A DNA stretch of 64,000 bases. Source: CBDFKQ01 sp965248855. GTDB lineage: Bacteria; Bacteroidota; Bacteroidia; Cytophagales; 172606-1. The stretch's first letter is position 1, and each line of letters opens with the position of its first letter. Location: NCBI GenBank assembly GCA_965248855.1, contig CBDFKQ010000022.1:62001-126000 (forward strand). The letters are read 5' to 3'. The translations under genes and the position numbers were made by a program. The notes beneath the pieces were generated by a model. The model saw only the letters and a list, made by a program, of their open reading frames with translations, did no database searches and was not told the origin of the DNA. Positions 1-9,473 of the stretch are shown here, piece after piece.

Positions 1-1636
1 TGCTATTTAAACTTAATGGAGCATTATTACAAGTTTTATCCTTATAAAAAGCATATCGTGCAGAACTTTCTCCGGGACAAATTAAAACATTATCGAATTT
101 TTTAATTTCAATCAAATCACCTTTTGCATTTGATACTGTAATTTCAATATCTACGAACTGTTTTCCAAAAAACTTGCCGCCAACATCAATTTTATCCATA
201 CTAAAAGATATTTCAATATCTCTAATGGTATGGGAATATAAAATGCTTGGGGGCAAAGATGAAATTGGCATCGGCCCTAAGCCGTAATTGATATTAATAA
301 AATTAAACTGATGAGGTTGCTGGTATTCAGTTAAAGCGATAAACTTACCTGTTTTTTCATTTCTATTATAAATATCAATCTCTCTTTCAGTGATATTTAC
401 CGGTGCCTGCACTTTAAAGGTTGCTACTGTTTCTGTTTTTATTAAAGAATCTGAAGCAAACACATTTAATGCTTCAAATTTAAAATTTGCTTTGTTTAAT
501 GATAGGCCTTCAATTCTAAGTTCGGCAGTTTCTCCCGGGAAAATATTTGAATCTCTTTTCCCGCCTTCATGAAGGATTGATACAAATGTAATGGTAGTTT
601 TTGGAGTGATGGTAAAGTTTGAAATACACAACGCCTCATCACCATTCTTGACATATAAATATCCGTCAGAAAGCTTATGAAAGGTATATGGCCTGAGAAT
701 ACATAATATTTTACCATTGCTCAACAAACTTTTTGTAAAAATTTCTGCGACCAAAGCCCCTCCGGCAGTTTCCTTGTTATCAATTCTATATGTTTTTTGT
801 AATTGCAGTAGCCTGCTATAATCTAATTGAACTTCCACTCCCGTTTTTTGAGTTGTATCATCAAGAGTAATGTCTTTTACATCCGTTTTCAAAAATGCCA
901 AACGATTTCCTCTAACTTTAAATTTTTGTTTTATTGGCGGGAGAGAATATTTTAAATTTTCTTTTTCGTCTAAAAAAGGATTCACGGTTTGAAGTTCTAT
1001 TGATACTTCATTCTCTCCCAATTTATTGGGTATAAGATAAATCTTCAGTTGTCCGTTTACTATATGAGTTCGGTAATTTATATCCTTACCGATTGTGAGA
1101 GCATTATTTTCTTTAATGTTATCAATATTATTGGTTACCAGTTCAAATTCTTTTTCTTCACCAATATATAATTCATCTTCTTTTGGATAGAAGTTAGCTG
1201 TCGTTTTTGTATGGGGCAAAAGTTTAATTTCGCAGGGAAGTTCGGTTGAATTATGTTCGTGTAAAACTAAATTAAGGGATAAAAACTGAGTTTTTGTAAG
1301 ATTTTTAAATCTTACCTTACACTTAAAATAATCTTTGGTTTTAAAAACGGAATCAATAACATCAAAATCCGTAGAAAAAGAAATATCAATTTTGCGTACA
1401 TCATCCCCATGGTTGGGATAAAATTTAATTTCTGCAATGGTTTCTTCTTTTAAATAAAAAAAAGATAAATATTTTTCTCCTTTAATGGTAATGTCGTTTT
1501 TGGAGAAAGAAAAACTCAGGGTATCTACCTGAATTGTTATTTCCTTAAAATTATTTGCAATGTTGTGTGAAGGGCTTTGGCAGTAAGATAAGAGAGGAAA
1601 AATCAACAAAATTCCAATACAAAAAAAATATTTCAT
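1..1636 (-). CDS. Large secreted protein, C-terminus cut by window edge
   Basis: An open frame starts with ATG at 1636 and runs without a stop to base 1, giving at least 545 residues; the stop codon lies outside the window. The first 20 or so residues (MKYFFCIGILLIFPLLSYCQ) form a signal peptide ending in CQ, so the product is exported. The rest is rich in beta-strand-like alternation of hydrophobic and polar residues and has no enzymatic motif I recognise. This fits an Ig-like or adhesin-like periplasmic or surface protein, but that is inference. It is followed on the opposite side by 259 bases of AT-rich spacer before the purF-like stop. Function unknown. Confidence 0.8.
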   Translation of the reverse strand, partial: MKYFFCIGILLIFPLLSYCQSPSHNIANNFKEITIQVDTLSFSFSKNDITIKGEKYLSFFYLKEETIAEIKFYPNHGDDVRKIDISFSTDFDVIDSVFKTKDYFKCKVRFKNLTKTQFLSLNLVLHEHNSTELPCEIKLLPHTKTTANFYPKEDELYIGEEKEFELVTNNIDNIKENNALTIGKDINYRTHIVNGQLKIYLIPNKLGENEVSIELQTVNPFLDEKENLKYSLPPIKQKFKVRGNRLAFLKTDVKDITLDDTTQKTGVEVQLDYSRLLQLQKTYRIDNKETAGGALVAEIFTKSLLSNGKILCILRPYTFHKLSDGYLYVKNGDEALCISNFTITPKTTITFVSILHEGGKRDSNIFPGETAELRIEGLSLNKANFKFEALNVFASDSLIKTETVATFKVQAPVNITEREIDIYNRNEKTGKFIALTEYQQPHQFNFININYGLGPMPISSLPPSILYSHTIRDIEISFSMDKIDVGGKFFGKQFVDIEITVSNAKGDLIEIKKFDNVLICPGESSARYAFYKDKTCNNAPLSLNS

Positions 1637-1895
1637 AAGCCCATTTAAAAACAAAAAAATTATTTGGGATAAAAATAATTTAAAATTGCATTAAAATAAA
1701 ATGAATAAAAAAAATTGACAGGGAAAGTTAAATTAATATAGCTATTGCGCCAAATGCTCATATTTTACTATATCTAAATCAAATTCATAATTCATACTGA
1801 CAAAAAATATGAATAACCCAAATAATCACAAAGATGAGGTTGTAAGAAACCAAATTTGTGGTAACATCAGTTGATCAGCTGATAATAAAAAATAA

Positions 1896-3788
1896 TTAAT
1901 AAGCCCTTATAAATCTACCTTCCATAAAATTGGTAAAAGCTTTGTTAACTACTTTAAATCCACCGGGGGTTGGATAGTTTCCTGTAAAGTACCAATCACC
2001 GGTGTGATCAGGGATTGCTTTTCGTAAATTCTCAACGGTTTGATATATAACTTCTACATCTGCTCTTACATCTTTAGAACGGATGATTTGTGCAATCTTG
2101 TTAGAAATTTGTTCGGGAGTAAACGGGTCGTAAATTGCTTTTACGAAATTTATATCCTCTATTGAATTATCTTTAATGCCTACTTCACATTTATCCAATA
2201 TTTCATATACCTTTTCATAATTACCACTGTCTTCCCATAGTTTTAATGCAGCTCTGAATGCAATAAAATCTTTCATTTTCGACATGTCAATTCCATAACA
2301 ATCCGGATATCGGATTTGTGGGGCTGATGAAACAATAATAATTTTTTTCGGATTTAATTTATCGAGCATCTTTAAAATACTCTTTTCCAAGGTAGTGCCT
2401 CTTACAATCGAATCATCAATCAATACTAAAGTATCTTTTCCCTTATTAATTACTTCATAAGTGGTATCATATACATTTAATACCATTTCATCCCGATGGC
2501 TGTCTTCTGCAATAAAAGTTCTTGCTTTAACATCTTTTATTACTAATTTCTCAATTCGTGGCCTTAAAGATAAAATAGCATCTAAATCATCTCCCTGTAT
2601 TCTTCCTTCAAGTATTACCTCTTTCCGATGCATTTTTAAATACTCTTCCATGCCCTCTATCATGCCTAAAAAAGCAACCTCTGCAGTGTTAGGAATATAG
2701 GAGAAAACTGTATTTTCCAAATCGTAGTTAATGGATTCTAATATTTGTGGAACCAGAAACCTGCCTAATTTTTTTCTTTCGTTATATACCAATGGATCAG
2801 AACCGCGAGAAAAATAAATTCTTTCAAAACTACATGATCGTTTCTCTAATGGTTCTAAAATTTCTTTCTCCGCATATTCGCCATTTTTTTCAATTATAAG
2901 CGCGCTTCCGGGTTTTATTTCTTTTATTTCGTTGTATTCTACATTGAATGCTATTTTAATTGCGGGTTTTTCAGAAGCTACTACTACAATTTCATCATCT
3001 GCATAATAATAAGCCGGCCTTATCCCTGAAGGGTCTCTCATTACAAAAGATGAACCGTGGCCCATCACACCAACCATTGTATATCCACCGTCAAAATCTC
3101 TGCAGGAACGATAAAGGATTCTTTGAATATCCATTTTATCTTCAATCACCCCCGACATTTCTTCGTTTGAATAATCTCCTTTGTACTGATCAAAAATTCT
3201 TTGGTTCTCTTCATCTAAAAAATGACCAATTTTTTCCATTACGGTAATTGTATCTACTTTCTCTTTAGGATGTTGGCCCAAATAAATTAACCTTTCAAAC
3301 AATTCATCAACATTCGTCATGTTAAAATTCCCTGCAACAACTAAATTTCTACTTCTCCAATTATTTTGACGGAGAAAAGGGTGGCAACTTTCTATACTGT
3401 TAATTCCATGAGTACCATATCTTAAATGACCAAGAAAAACTTCACCTGTAAATGCTAAATTTTCTTTAAGCCATTTTCCGTCAGTGGCTTTATCTTTATT
3501 ATCACGTATTGCTTTTTTAAATTTCTTGCCTATATGTTTGTATATTTTCTCAATAGCCTGCGATCCAATTCCACGATAACGACTAATATATCTTTTACCG
3601 GGGGGTACACCAATTTTTACTGTTGCAACACCTGCTCCATCCTGACCACGGTTGCGTTGTTTATCCATTAATAAATATAACTTATTTAAACCATAAGCAG
3701 GCGTCCCATATTTTTCAACATAATATTCGTAAGGCTTGCGTAAACGAACTAAGGCAATTCCACATTCATGTTTTATTTGATCGCTCAT
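1896..3788 (-). CDS. purF: Amidophosphoribosyltransferase-type enzyme (PurF family, long form)
   Basis: The 630-residue product combines an N-terminal class II glutamine amidotransferase (Ntn) domain with a C-terminal phosphoribosyltransferase domain. The likely nucleophile is Cys9 (HE-CGIALV), which would be exposed by removal of an eight-residue propeptide. RGQDGAG (48-54), GHLRYGTHG (120-128) and the AGNFNMTN stretch (about 152-159) are the usual glutaminase elements. VLIDDSIVRGTT (455-466) is the PRPP-binding loop. PurF makes phosphoribosylamine from PRPP and glutamine, the first step of purine synthesis. The protein is about 120-150 residues longer than typical PurF (about 470-510), so it may be the second, longer paralogue seen in Bacteroidota. 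Transcribed alone, with no pur gene beside it. Confidence 0.85.
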   Translation of the reverse strand: MSDQIKHECGIALVRLRKPYEYYVEKYGTPAYGLNKLYLLMDKQRNRGQDGAGVATVKIGVPPGKRYISRYRGIGSQAIEKIYKHIGKKFKKAIRDNKDKATDGKWLKENLAFTGEVFLGHLRYGTHGINSIESCHPFLRQNNWRSRNLVVAGNFNMTNVDELFERLIYLGQHPKEKVDTITVMEKIGHFLDEENQRIFDQYKGDYSNEEMSGVIEDKMDIQRILYRSCRDFDGGYTMVGVMGHGSSFVMRDPSGIRPAYYYADDEIVVVASEKPAIKIAFNVEYNEIKEIKPGSALIIEKNGEYAEKEILEPLEKRSCSFERIYFSRGSDPLVYNERKKLGRFLVPQILESINYDLENTVFSYIPNTAEVAFLGMIEGMEEYLKMHRKEVILEGRIQGDDLDAILSLRPRIEKLVIKDVKARTFIAEDSHRDEMVLNVYDTTYEVINKGKDTLVLIDDSIVRGTTLEKSILKMLDKLNPKKIIIVSSAPQIRYPDCYGIDMSKMKDFIAFRAALKLWEDSGNYEKVYEILDKCEVGIKDNSIEDINFVKAIYDPFTPEQISNKIAQIIRSKDVRADVEVIYQTVENLRKAIPDHTGDWYFTGNYPTPGGFKVVNKAFTNFMEGRFIRAY

Positions 3789-4292
3789 GGTAATAATTTA
3801 TTAAAAGAAATACCTGTTTTATAAAGTAATAAATATTTTTTTAACTAAAAACGAATTTTATAAAAAAATAAATTAATCGGGTAATAGAGTTAAATTATAA
3901 ATATATAAAAATTGCAACTTAAAGATGACTATTGTTTAATTTTAATTAATTTTTAGTGATATTTTTAAAATATTCACAAAAATAGATACAAAAACTTATA
4001 TTATGTAAGCTTAATACCTTTTTATTATTTCAACCCTCTTATAAAATGTTAAGTTCAGTATGTAGATATTTATTTAAGATCATTTTGCTTTTTCTAATGA
4101 AAAACTGAATTGATTCTAATAAAGGGGAAGCGGTTCTGCGATTTTATTAATAAAAAGTTATTTTATTCTACACTTAAGAGTATAAACTTTCTCATCAAAC
4201 CGGTTTTTATTCTATTTTATCAATAAAATGAGAATGGAATATTTCTTTTAACAAGCATTATTAATTAATTCAAACTTAAATTTTTAATTTTT
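3789..4292. other. Long intergenic region between divergent genes
   Basis: About 500 bases of very AT-rich DNA separate the purF-like start from the plus-strand low-complexity protein. I see no open frame of note and no RNA gene. It must hold both divergent promoters. A short inverted repeat (ATTTTAT-CA-ATAAAAT, near 4213) lies about 65 bases before the plus-strand gene. Confidence 0.5.
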
Positions 4293-4829
4293 ATGGAAAA
4301 AAAAATAATTGTAAGGTTTATACAAGGTGTAGCCTTATCAGCAATGGTCTCTTTAGCAGTTCAAACATCGTCTTTTGCTCAGTCAAATAACGATACTAAA
4401 TCCGGTTCGCAAACGCAGCAAACAAAATCCACTCGCAAAAGCAGTACAACAAAATCTGATGCAAGTCATTCAGCTAATGTAAATGGATCAAAGATCGAGA
4501 AAAAATCAACTATAGAGAAACATACCACAAAGAGTGAAAATGGATCTGTAATGGATGATAATTCAGGAAATGGAACAAACCCAAACGGTACCAATTCAAA
4601 TGGTTCAGGTACTAATTCTAATGGATCAGGAACAAACTCCGGAACTAATACAACTCCAAATAATTCCGGATCAAATTCTAATTCGAATGGATCAGGTTCA
4701 AATACTGATAATTCAGGTTCAGGAGGAACTAGTACAACACCAAATAATTCCGGATCAGGTACTAACTCAAACGGGTCCGGTACAAACTCAGGATCAGGTA
4801 CCGGTACAACTAATGGAACTAAACCATAA
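4293..4829 (+). CDS. Secreted low-complexity Ser/Asn/Gly/Thr-rich protein
   Basis: 178 residues. A signal peptide (about 1-30, ending SSFAQ) is followed by a Lys/Ser/Thr-rich segment (31-85) and then a repetitive tail (about 88-178) of NGSGTNSNGSG-like and TTPNNSGS-like units. The DNA of the tail is itself repetitive, with recurring aattc(a/t)aatgg(a/t)tcagg-type words, so the repeat number is probably unstable. No catalytic motif is visible. Proteins of this kind are often surface or matrix components, but nothing here proves a role. It has its own terminator directly downstream. Confidence 0.75.
   Translation: MEKKIIVRFIQGVALSAMVSLAVQTSSFAQSNNDTKSGSQTQQTKSTRKSSTTKSDASHSANVNGSKIEKKSTIEKHTTKSENGSVMDDNSGNGTNPNGTNSNGSGTNSNGSGTNSGTNTTPNNSGSNSNSNGSGSNTDNSGSGGTSTTPNNSGSGTNSNGSGTNSGSGTGTTNGTKP
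4560..4829 (+). repeat. Degenerate in-frame coding repeats (Asn/Gly/Ser/Thr)
   Basis: Short, imperfect tandem units such as ggttcaggtactaattc and aatggatcaggaacaaac recur through the last 270 bases of the gene. They encode NGSGTNS-like peptides. Units vary by single third-position changes, and a second frame stays open across the same stretch as a by-product. Confidence 0.7.
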
Positions 4830-4847
4830 GTAAAAAAAATAAAAAAA

Positions 4848-4876
4848 AATCACGATTTATTCGTGATTTTTTTTTA
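4848..4876 (+). terminator. Rho-independent terminator
   Basis: The hairpin AATCACGA-tttat-TCGTGATT is followed by a run of T. It lies 19 bases after the stop of the low-complexity protein gene. Confidence 0.85.
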
Positions 4877-4924
4877 TTCAAAATTAAATATTATTATTAT
4901 TTTAACTGTTCAATTGAGATCTAT

Positions 4925-5281
4925 ATGTCAGGTAAACCCGGTTTATCGTCAAATCAGTCAGATGAAAATGAAATATTTTTAAATAAATCTATTACACTAT
5001 TTAAAAATAAAGATTTCTATAAGGGGGCACAATGTCTTGCTGAAACTACAAAAGAAATGATTGAAGTAAAAAATATTAAAGGGATAAGGGCCTGCTTTAA
5101 TACCGCTCAAAAATTTTATTTAATTGGAAATAAAATTATTCAACATGCAATAACAAATGTATATTTATTTTCATTATCGTTTATTTTAGATAACAAAAAT
5201 GAATATTCTGACATTAAAAAAGAATTACCTGAGGAATTAAAGAAAGCTTACAACAAGCAATTGTCAAACTCATTACCTTAA
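4925..5281 (+). CDS. Small hypothetical protein, helical
   Basis: 118 residues, no signal peptide, no transmembrane segment. The middle (about 17-75) reads as amphipathic helices with a TPR-like pattern (ITLFKNKDFYKGAQCLAE), and the C-terminus is Lys/Glu-rich. I do not recognise the family. It lies between a terminator and a convergent flippase gene, so it is probably monocistronic. The stop is 18 bases from the stop of the opposing gene. Codon use resembles its neighbours, which supports a real gene. Confidence 0.6.
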   Translation: MSGKPGLSSNQSDENEIFLNKSITLFKNKDFYKGAQCLAETTKEMIEVKNIKGIRACFNTAQKFYLIGNKIIQHAITNVYLFSLSFILDNKNEYSDIKKELPEELKKAYNKQLSNSLP

Positions 5282-5299
5282 GGTTTTTTCAAAAACTAT

Positions 5300-6619
5300 T
5301 TAACTAAATATTTTTTGTTCTCCTCGAATTATTCTCCTAAATAAATAAAAGAGCTTTACATAGCTTTCAGGGATTTTTTTAAAGCAGTTAATGTAATTGA
5401 TACCGGCTACTTTATACATAATAGTTCCTGTCCATATCAAACCAATTGTTTCAGAAATTAAAGGTGAAATTACTGACCCATATAAACCTATAGTACGAAT
5501 GAGCACCGCAGAAATAGCTATGTTAATAATTCCTATTATAACAACTACTTTTGTATTTATCTTAAGCTCACCCAATGCATTTAATATACTTCCAAATGCA
5601 TTTCCAAATGGAGGAAATATAGCTGATGTAAATAACATTACAGCTAATAATGGTGCCGCACCAACATAATCTTTGGTACTTAACATTACAATCATGGGCT
5701 TGGCTATAAGACTAATTATAAGCGCAATAGGAATGAAACCTGCAAGTAGCATTGAAACCAGATTTTCAAACAGCTCTTTCAACAAATGTTTTTCATCACG
5801 ATTTACAAGTTCACACGCTTTAGGAAATACAAGCCTTTGAACTGCATCGTTTGGGAAGGTAATAACCTGGGTAAATTTTTGAGCAAATCCTAGCATTGCA
5901 GTTGAAATTTGATTTAAAATCCCTGCTGTTAAAAACAAATTTATTCTAAATGAAACCGTACCTACAATTTCTCTAAGAAAACCATACTTACCTAAATGAT
6001 AAAATTGAATAAATAATTTCTTATCCGGTTTTGCCTTTAAGATTTTATGAAAGCTAATAAAATACAATCCTTGTATACAAGCTAATGCACTTGTAATGCC
6101 AAGCACATATATCATCTCCTTCAATCTCCAATGAAGAAAAAATATAAACAAAAATCCCACAGCAGCACAAAAAAGGAGAATAACATTGGTTCTAAATATT
6201 TTTTCTATTTTTAACTGGCCTTGTAATACATAACCCTGCCATCTATAAATACACCAGGGGATAGAATAAATAGCATATATACTAAATAATTCGCTTTGAC
6301 TGCCAACTAAATGGAATAGACCCAGTAAGGTAACAATGAGTGTTGTAAAAATTTCGATGCTAAAATTTATAGAAAAACTGGCTTTTGTAACTTTCCAGTA
6401 TAAATCATCTGCCACCCCGGAAGAAAGTTTGAATAAAGTGGCTTGCAATATACTGTCTCTAAATTTTTCAAGTAAGGCAAATGTAGTTGTAAACACTACC
6501 CATTGACCGGCTTCATCGGGAGATAAATTTTGAGCAACGAAAATAAGAGTGGTAATACTTATTACTAACTCTAAACTATTATTTATCAACGACCAAATAA
6601 TTTTCGAAAAACTGATCAT
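5300..6619 (-). CDS. Polysaccharide flippase (Wzx/MATE-like membrane protein)
   Basis: 439 residues, with about 12 hydrophobic segments spaced through the whole length and few charged residues between them. This is the pattern of the oligosaccharide flippase/PST exporter family, which moves lipid-linked sugars across the inner membrane. The gene begins 6 bases after the stop of an upstream glycosyltransferase, so the two form an operon for glycan assembly and export. No other polysaccharide genes are nearby. The substrate cannot be predicted. Confidence 0.8.
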   Translation of the reverse strand: MISFSKIIWSLINNSLELVISITTLIFVAQNLSPDEAGQWVVFTTTFALLEKFRDSILQATLFKLSSGVADDLYWKVTKASFSINFSIEIFTTLIVTLLGLFHLVGSQSELFSIYAIYSIPWCIYRWQGYVLQGQLKIEKIFRTNVILLFCAAVGFLFIFFLHWRLKEMIYVLGITSALACIQGLYFISFHKILKAKPDKKLFIQFYHLGKYGFLREIVGTVSFRINLFLTAGILNQISTAMLGFAQKFTQVITFPNDAVQRLVFPKACELVNRDEKHLLKELFENLVSMLLAGFIPIALIISLIAKPMIVMLSTKDYVGAAPLLAVMLFTSAIFPPFGNAFGSILNALGELKINTKVVVIIGIINIAISAVLIRTIGLYGSVISPLISETIGLIWTGTIMYKVAGINYINCFKKIPESYVKLFYLFRRIIRGEQKIFS

Positions 6620-6625
6620 GTTGAT

Positions 6626-7696
6626 CTATGAATTTAAAATTTTGTTGTAAATATTTTTTGTTTCAAAGGCAGCTTTTTTCCAGGTATATTCCCTTGATAC
6701 CTGCAATCCTCTTTCGGCAATGGTTTCTTTTAATTTAGTATCATTAATAAGCTTTACAATTTCTCCCGCAAAGTTTTCAGGTGTGGGTTCGGCTAATATT
6801 CCACCATCTTTAATAATCTCGGGTAGTGATCCCGTATTTGCAGCAATAGTTGCCGTTCCACAAGCCATTGCTTCAAGTGGAGGAAAACCAAAACCTTCAT
6901 ATAAACTGGGAAATAAGAATAAATCCGCTTCTGCTAAAAAGCTTCTAAGTTTTTCATCAGGTATATAACCAACAAAAGAAACGTTTTTTAATTTTAATTC
7001 TTTTGAAAGAATATCCAGACCGTTTTGATTACCGGCAATTCCACTGATTTCCATTTTAAATTCAATATTCCTTTCTTCTAAAATTTTGGCTGTGTTGAGC
7101 AAAAGAGGAATGTTTTTTCTCCCTCCTAAGCCACCGGAATATCTGATTGTAAAAATTTCATTTTTTTGTTTTATCACATCCGGATAAAAAAAATCATGAT
7201 TTATACCATTATAAACGACATGAATTTTTTCAGGATTTATTTTGGTGTAATTAATTAGATCTTCTTTGGATTTTTCTGAAACAACGATGAGGGCCTTAGA
7301 AATTTTGTCGGTTACGGATAATTGATTTTTATAAATTAAAAAATCAATTTTTTTTGGAGGATTAAAAATATAAGGAATAGCATCGTGAACGGTGGTTACA
7401 ATATGCTGATTCCTTTTACCTGCAAGCCACATCGCATATCCTCCATCAACGTAATCTGCATGCCAAATTTCACTTTTTATTTTTGACATGGCTTTAGCCA
7501 GATAAAATGGTGCAATGTAAACTCTTAAATTTTTGAAAGAACGATAAGGGTAGTTTTTAATAAATGGCTCGATAGGATCACCCTTCCTGTAAAGTATTAT
7601 ATCTTTATTGTTTATATATTCTTCTTTTGCTAATTCTTCAACATATCTCCCGATTCCACAATTTCTTTCATAGCACGAAACGTACGTTATTTTCAT
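6626..7696 (-). CDS. Glycosyltransferase family 4 (GT-B fold)
   Basis: 356 residues with no membrane segment. The N-terminus carries the glycine turn of the GT4 acceptor domain (CGIGRYVEEL, about 13-22). The C-terminal half has RYSGGLGGRKN (about 186-196) and the nucleotide-sugar motif FPSLYEGFGFPPLEAMACG (about 258-276), where the E-x7-E pair contacts the donor. It transfers a sugar from an NDP-sugar to a growing glycan at the cytoplasmic face. Its stop is 6 bases from the flippase start, so the pair is co-transcribed. Donor and acceptor are unknown. Confidence 0.88.
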   Translation of the reverse strand: MKITYVSCYERNCGIGRYVEELAKEEYINNKDIILYRKGDPIEPFIKNYPYRSFKNLRVYIAPFYLAKAMSKIKSEIWHADYVDGGYAMWLAGKRNQHIVTTVHDAIPYIFNPPKKIDFLIYKNQLSVTDKISKALIVVSEKSKEDLINYTKINPEKIHVVYNGINHDFFYPDVIKQKNEIFTIRYSGGLGGRKNIPLLLNTAKILEERNIEFKMEISGIAGNQNGLDILSKELKLKNVSFVGYIPDEKLRSFLAEADLFLFPSLYEGFGFPPLEAMACGTATIAANTGSLPEIIKDGGILAEPTPENFAGEIVKLINDTKLKETIAERGLQVSREYTWKKAAFETKNIYNKILNS

Positions 7697-7804
7697 AAAA
7701 CAAAAATCTTTTTTATTATATTAAGCATGAAGATGGCTATGGGCTTAAAAGAAAATATATGCAAAATAACAAATTATACTTTTAAATATTTATCTGATTT
7801 TATT

Positions 7805-8824
7805 CTATCTATACTCCTTAACAGTATCAATAAAACATTTTATTTTATCCGGTTCTGTATCAGGATATAACCCATGACCTAAATTAGCTATGTAACGATG
7901 GGTACCAAATTTAGTTAACATTTTTATCGTTTCTGTTTTAATTTGACTAAAAGAACCATAAAGGGCGCACGGATCTAAATTTCCCTGTAAAGTTTTATTA
8001 ATTCCTACTAATTCACGACTTTCCCGAATATCCATATTCCAATCTAACCCTATGGTTTCGCAATTTAATTGTGAAATTTCTTTTCTTGCAAAAAAAGCGC
8101 CTTTGGCAAAAACTGTTTTCGGTACATTGGTAATTGCATCACAAATTTTGCTTATATAAGGCAAAGAAAATTCTCTGTATTGTTCAGGAGAAAGTATTCC
8201 GGCCCAACTGTCGAAAATTTGAACCATATCGGCTCCGGAATTTATTTGCGATGTTAAATAATTTATTGTGCTTTGAGTAATTTTTTCGAGAAGGGAGTGA
8301 GCCAATAAAGGTTCTGTATAAAGCATTTTTTTTGCGCCGGAAAATGTTTTTGATCCGCTACCTTCAACCATATATGCAAAAATGGTAAATGGTGCTCCTG
8401 CAAAGCCAATAAGAGGAACTCGGCTGTTTAATTCTTTCTTAACAATTTTAATAGCATCATTCACATATTTTAAATCAAACTCTCCATTTGCAATTTTTAA
8501 ATCATCTACATCTTTTTGAGTTCGGATTACTTTCGGAAAAATGGGTCCTCTTTTTTCTTCCATTTCATAAGGCAAACCCATTGCTTCAGGTATTACTAAA
8601 ATATCTGAAAAAATAATAGCAGCATCTACTCCTAAAATATCAACGGGTTGAAGAGTCACTTCGGCAGCCAGCTCAGGTGTAGTTGCTAATTTTATAAAGC
8701 TTCCGGCTTGTTCTCGTACTTTTCGATATTCCGGCAATACTCTCCCTGCCTGGCGCATCAACCATACAGGTATTCTTTCTGTTTCCTCGCCTCTTGCTGC
8801 CCGTAATATTAAATCGTTTTTCAT
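7805..8824 (-). CDS. hemE: Uroporphyrinogen decarboxylase
   Basis: 339 residues, the usual length for HemE. It decarboxylates the four acetate groups of uroporphyrinogen III to coproporphyrinogen III in haem synthesis, in the cytoplasm. Family signatures are present: [10 protein letters not shown] (19-28) with the substrate-binding arginines, FSDIL with Asp74, GFAGAPFT (about 140-147), and the C-terminal [11 protein letters not shown]. No other hem gene is adjacent. The upstream side holds a terminator and the RNase P RNA on the same strand, so hemE should have its own promoter in the 60-base gap. Confidence 0.95.
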   Translation of the reverse strand: MKNDLILRAARGEETERIPVWLMRQAGRVLPEYRKVREQAGSFIKLATTPELAAEVTLQPVDILGVDAAIIFSDILVIPEAMGLPYEMEEKRGPIFPKVIRTQKDVDDLKIANGEFDLKYVNDAIKIVKKELNSRVPLIGFAGAPFTIFAYMVEGSGSKTFSGAKKMLYTEPLLAHSLLEKITQSTINYLTSQINSGADMVQIFDSWAGILSPEQYREFSLPYISKICDAITNVPKTVFAKGAFFARKEISQLNCETIGLDWNMDIRESRELVGINKTLQGNLDPCALYGSFSQIKTETIKMLTKFGTHRYIANLGHGLYPDTEPDKIKCFIDTVKEYR

Positions 8825-8884
8825 TTTTAATTAATGTCGAAAATTCAAAAAAATTATATTGCCATTTTATTCTTTATATAAAGC

Positions 8885-8921
8885 AAAAAATAACTCCGCA
8901 AAAAACATTTTTTGCGGAGTT
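8885..8921 (-). terminator. Terminator of the RNase P RNA gene
   Basis: Arms of 14 bases (AACTCCGCAAAAAA at 8892-8905, complement at 8908-8921) close on a 2-base loop. On the minus strand the hairpin is followed by a T run (8890-8885). It sits just past the 3' end of rnpB. Confidence 0.85.
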
Positions 8922-8928
8922 TAAAATA

Positions 8929-9306
8929 AAAACAAGTTTATAAGCCGGGTTCTGTTCCTGAGTTTCTTAAAAAAAAACAGGATCTTATCATTTATCTGCT
9001 CTAAACTTCGCAATTTAGCTCTAACGACCTACCCGTTGACATTGAACGAGCAGTTCTAAGCGCCAACTTATTTGGTCTTTCAACGCGTAAAGTTTACCAT
9101 GCCTCGCCTGTCGCCACGCGAGCGGTGGTCTCTTACTCCACCTTTTCACCCTTACCCAAAAATAAATCTTTGGGCGGTTTATTTTCTGTGGCACTGTTTG
9201 TCAATAAACTTTAAAATTTATTGCCTTCCCGTTAGGAAGTACGCCGCTCTGTGTTGCCCGGACTTTCCTCACCGAAATAAACCGGAGCGATAAGACAACT
9301 TGTTTT
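8929..9306 (-). ncRNA. rnpB: RNase P RNA, bacterial class A
   Basis: Catalytic RNA of RNase P, which removes the 5' leader from tRNA precursors. Read on the minus strand, the conserved 5' core GAGGAAAGUCCGGGC lies at 9270-9256 and the 3' core ACAGAACCCGGCUUAUA at about 8955-8939. The segment around 9135-9095 carries the AGAGACCACCGC..GGCGACAGG stretch typical of the specificity region. The ends pair as helix P1: AAAACAAGTT (9306-9297) with AACTTGTTTT (8938-8929). A -7 box sits just upstream and a strong terminator just downstream. Open frames in this interval are not genes. Confidence 0.95.
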
Positions 9307-9314
9307 TATTATTA

Positions 9315-9322
9315 CAAAGGTA
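9315..9322 (-). promoter_or_regulatory. Probable -7 box of rnpB
   Basis: The minus strand reads TACCTTTG, matching the Bacteroidota -7 consensus TAnnTTTG, about 8 bases before the deduced 5' end of rnpB. No clear TTTG -33 element is seen. Confidence 0.55.
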
Positions 9323-9473
9323 TACAATATTATTTTGATGATAAAACCAAATTCCCGCAAACAATCCACTTCGCGCCCGCCGGAATTCGGGCTCATACTT
9401 TTAATTCCTGCTTCTTTTATTTTGTTCATTCCAAAATAAAATTAGTAATATTTAAATGCACATTTTAATTATA

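Noticed and set aside
4555..4833. Second open frame over the low-complexity gene
   Set aside because: It results from the repetitive codons; the other frame has the signal peptide and family-like composition.
9072..9429. Two open frames (plus 9072-9293, minus 9232-9429)
   Set aside because: Both lie over the RNase P RNA gene, whose conserved cores, P1 helix and terminator explain the sequence.
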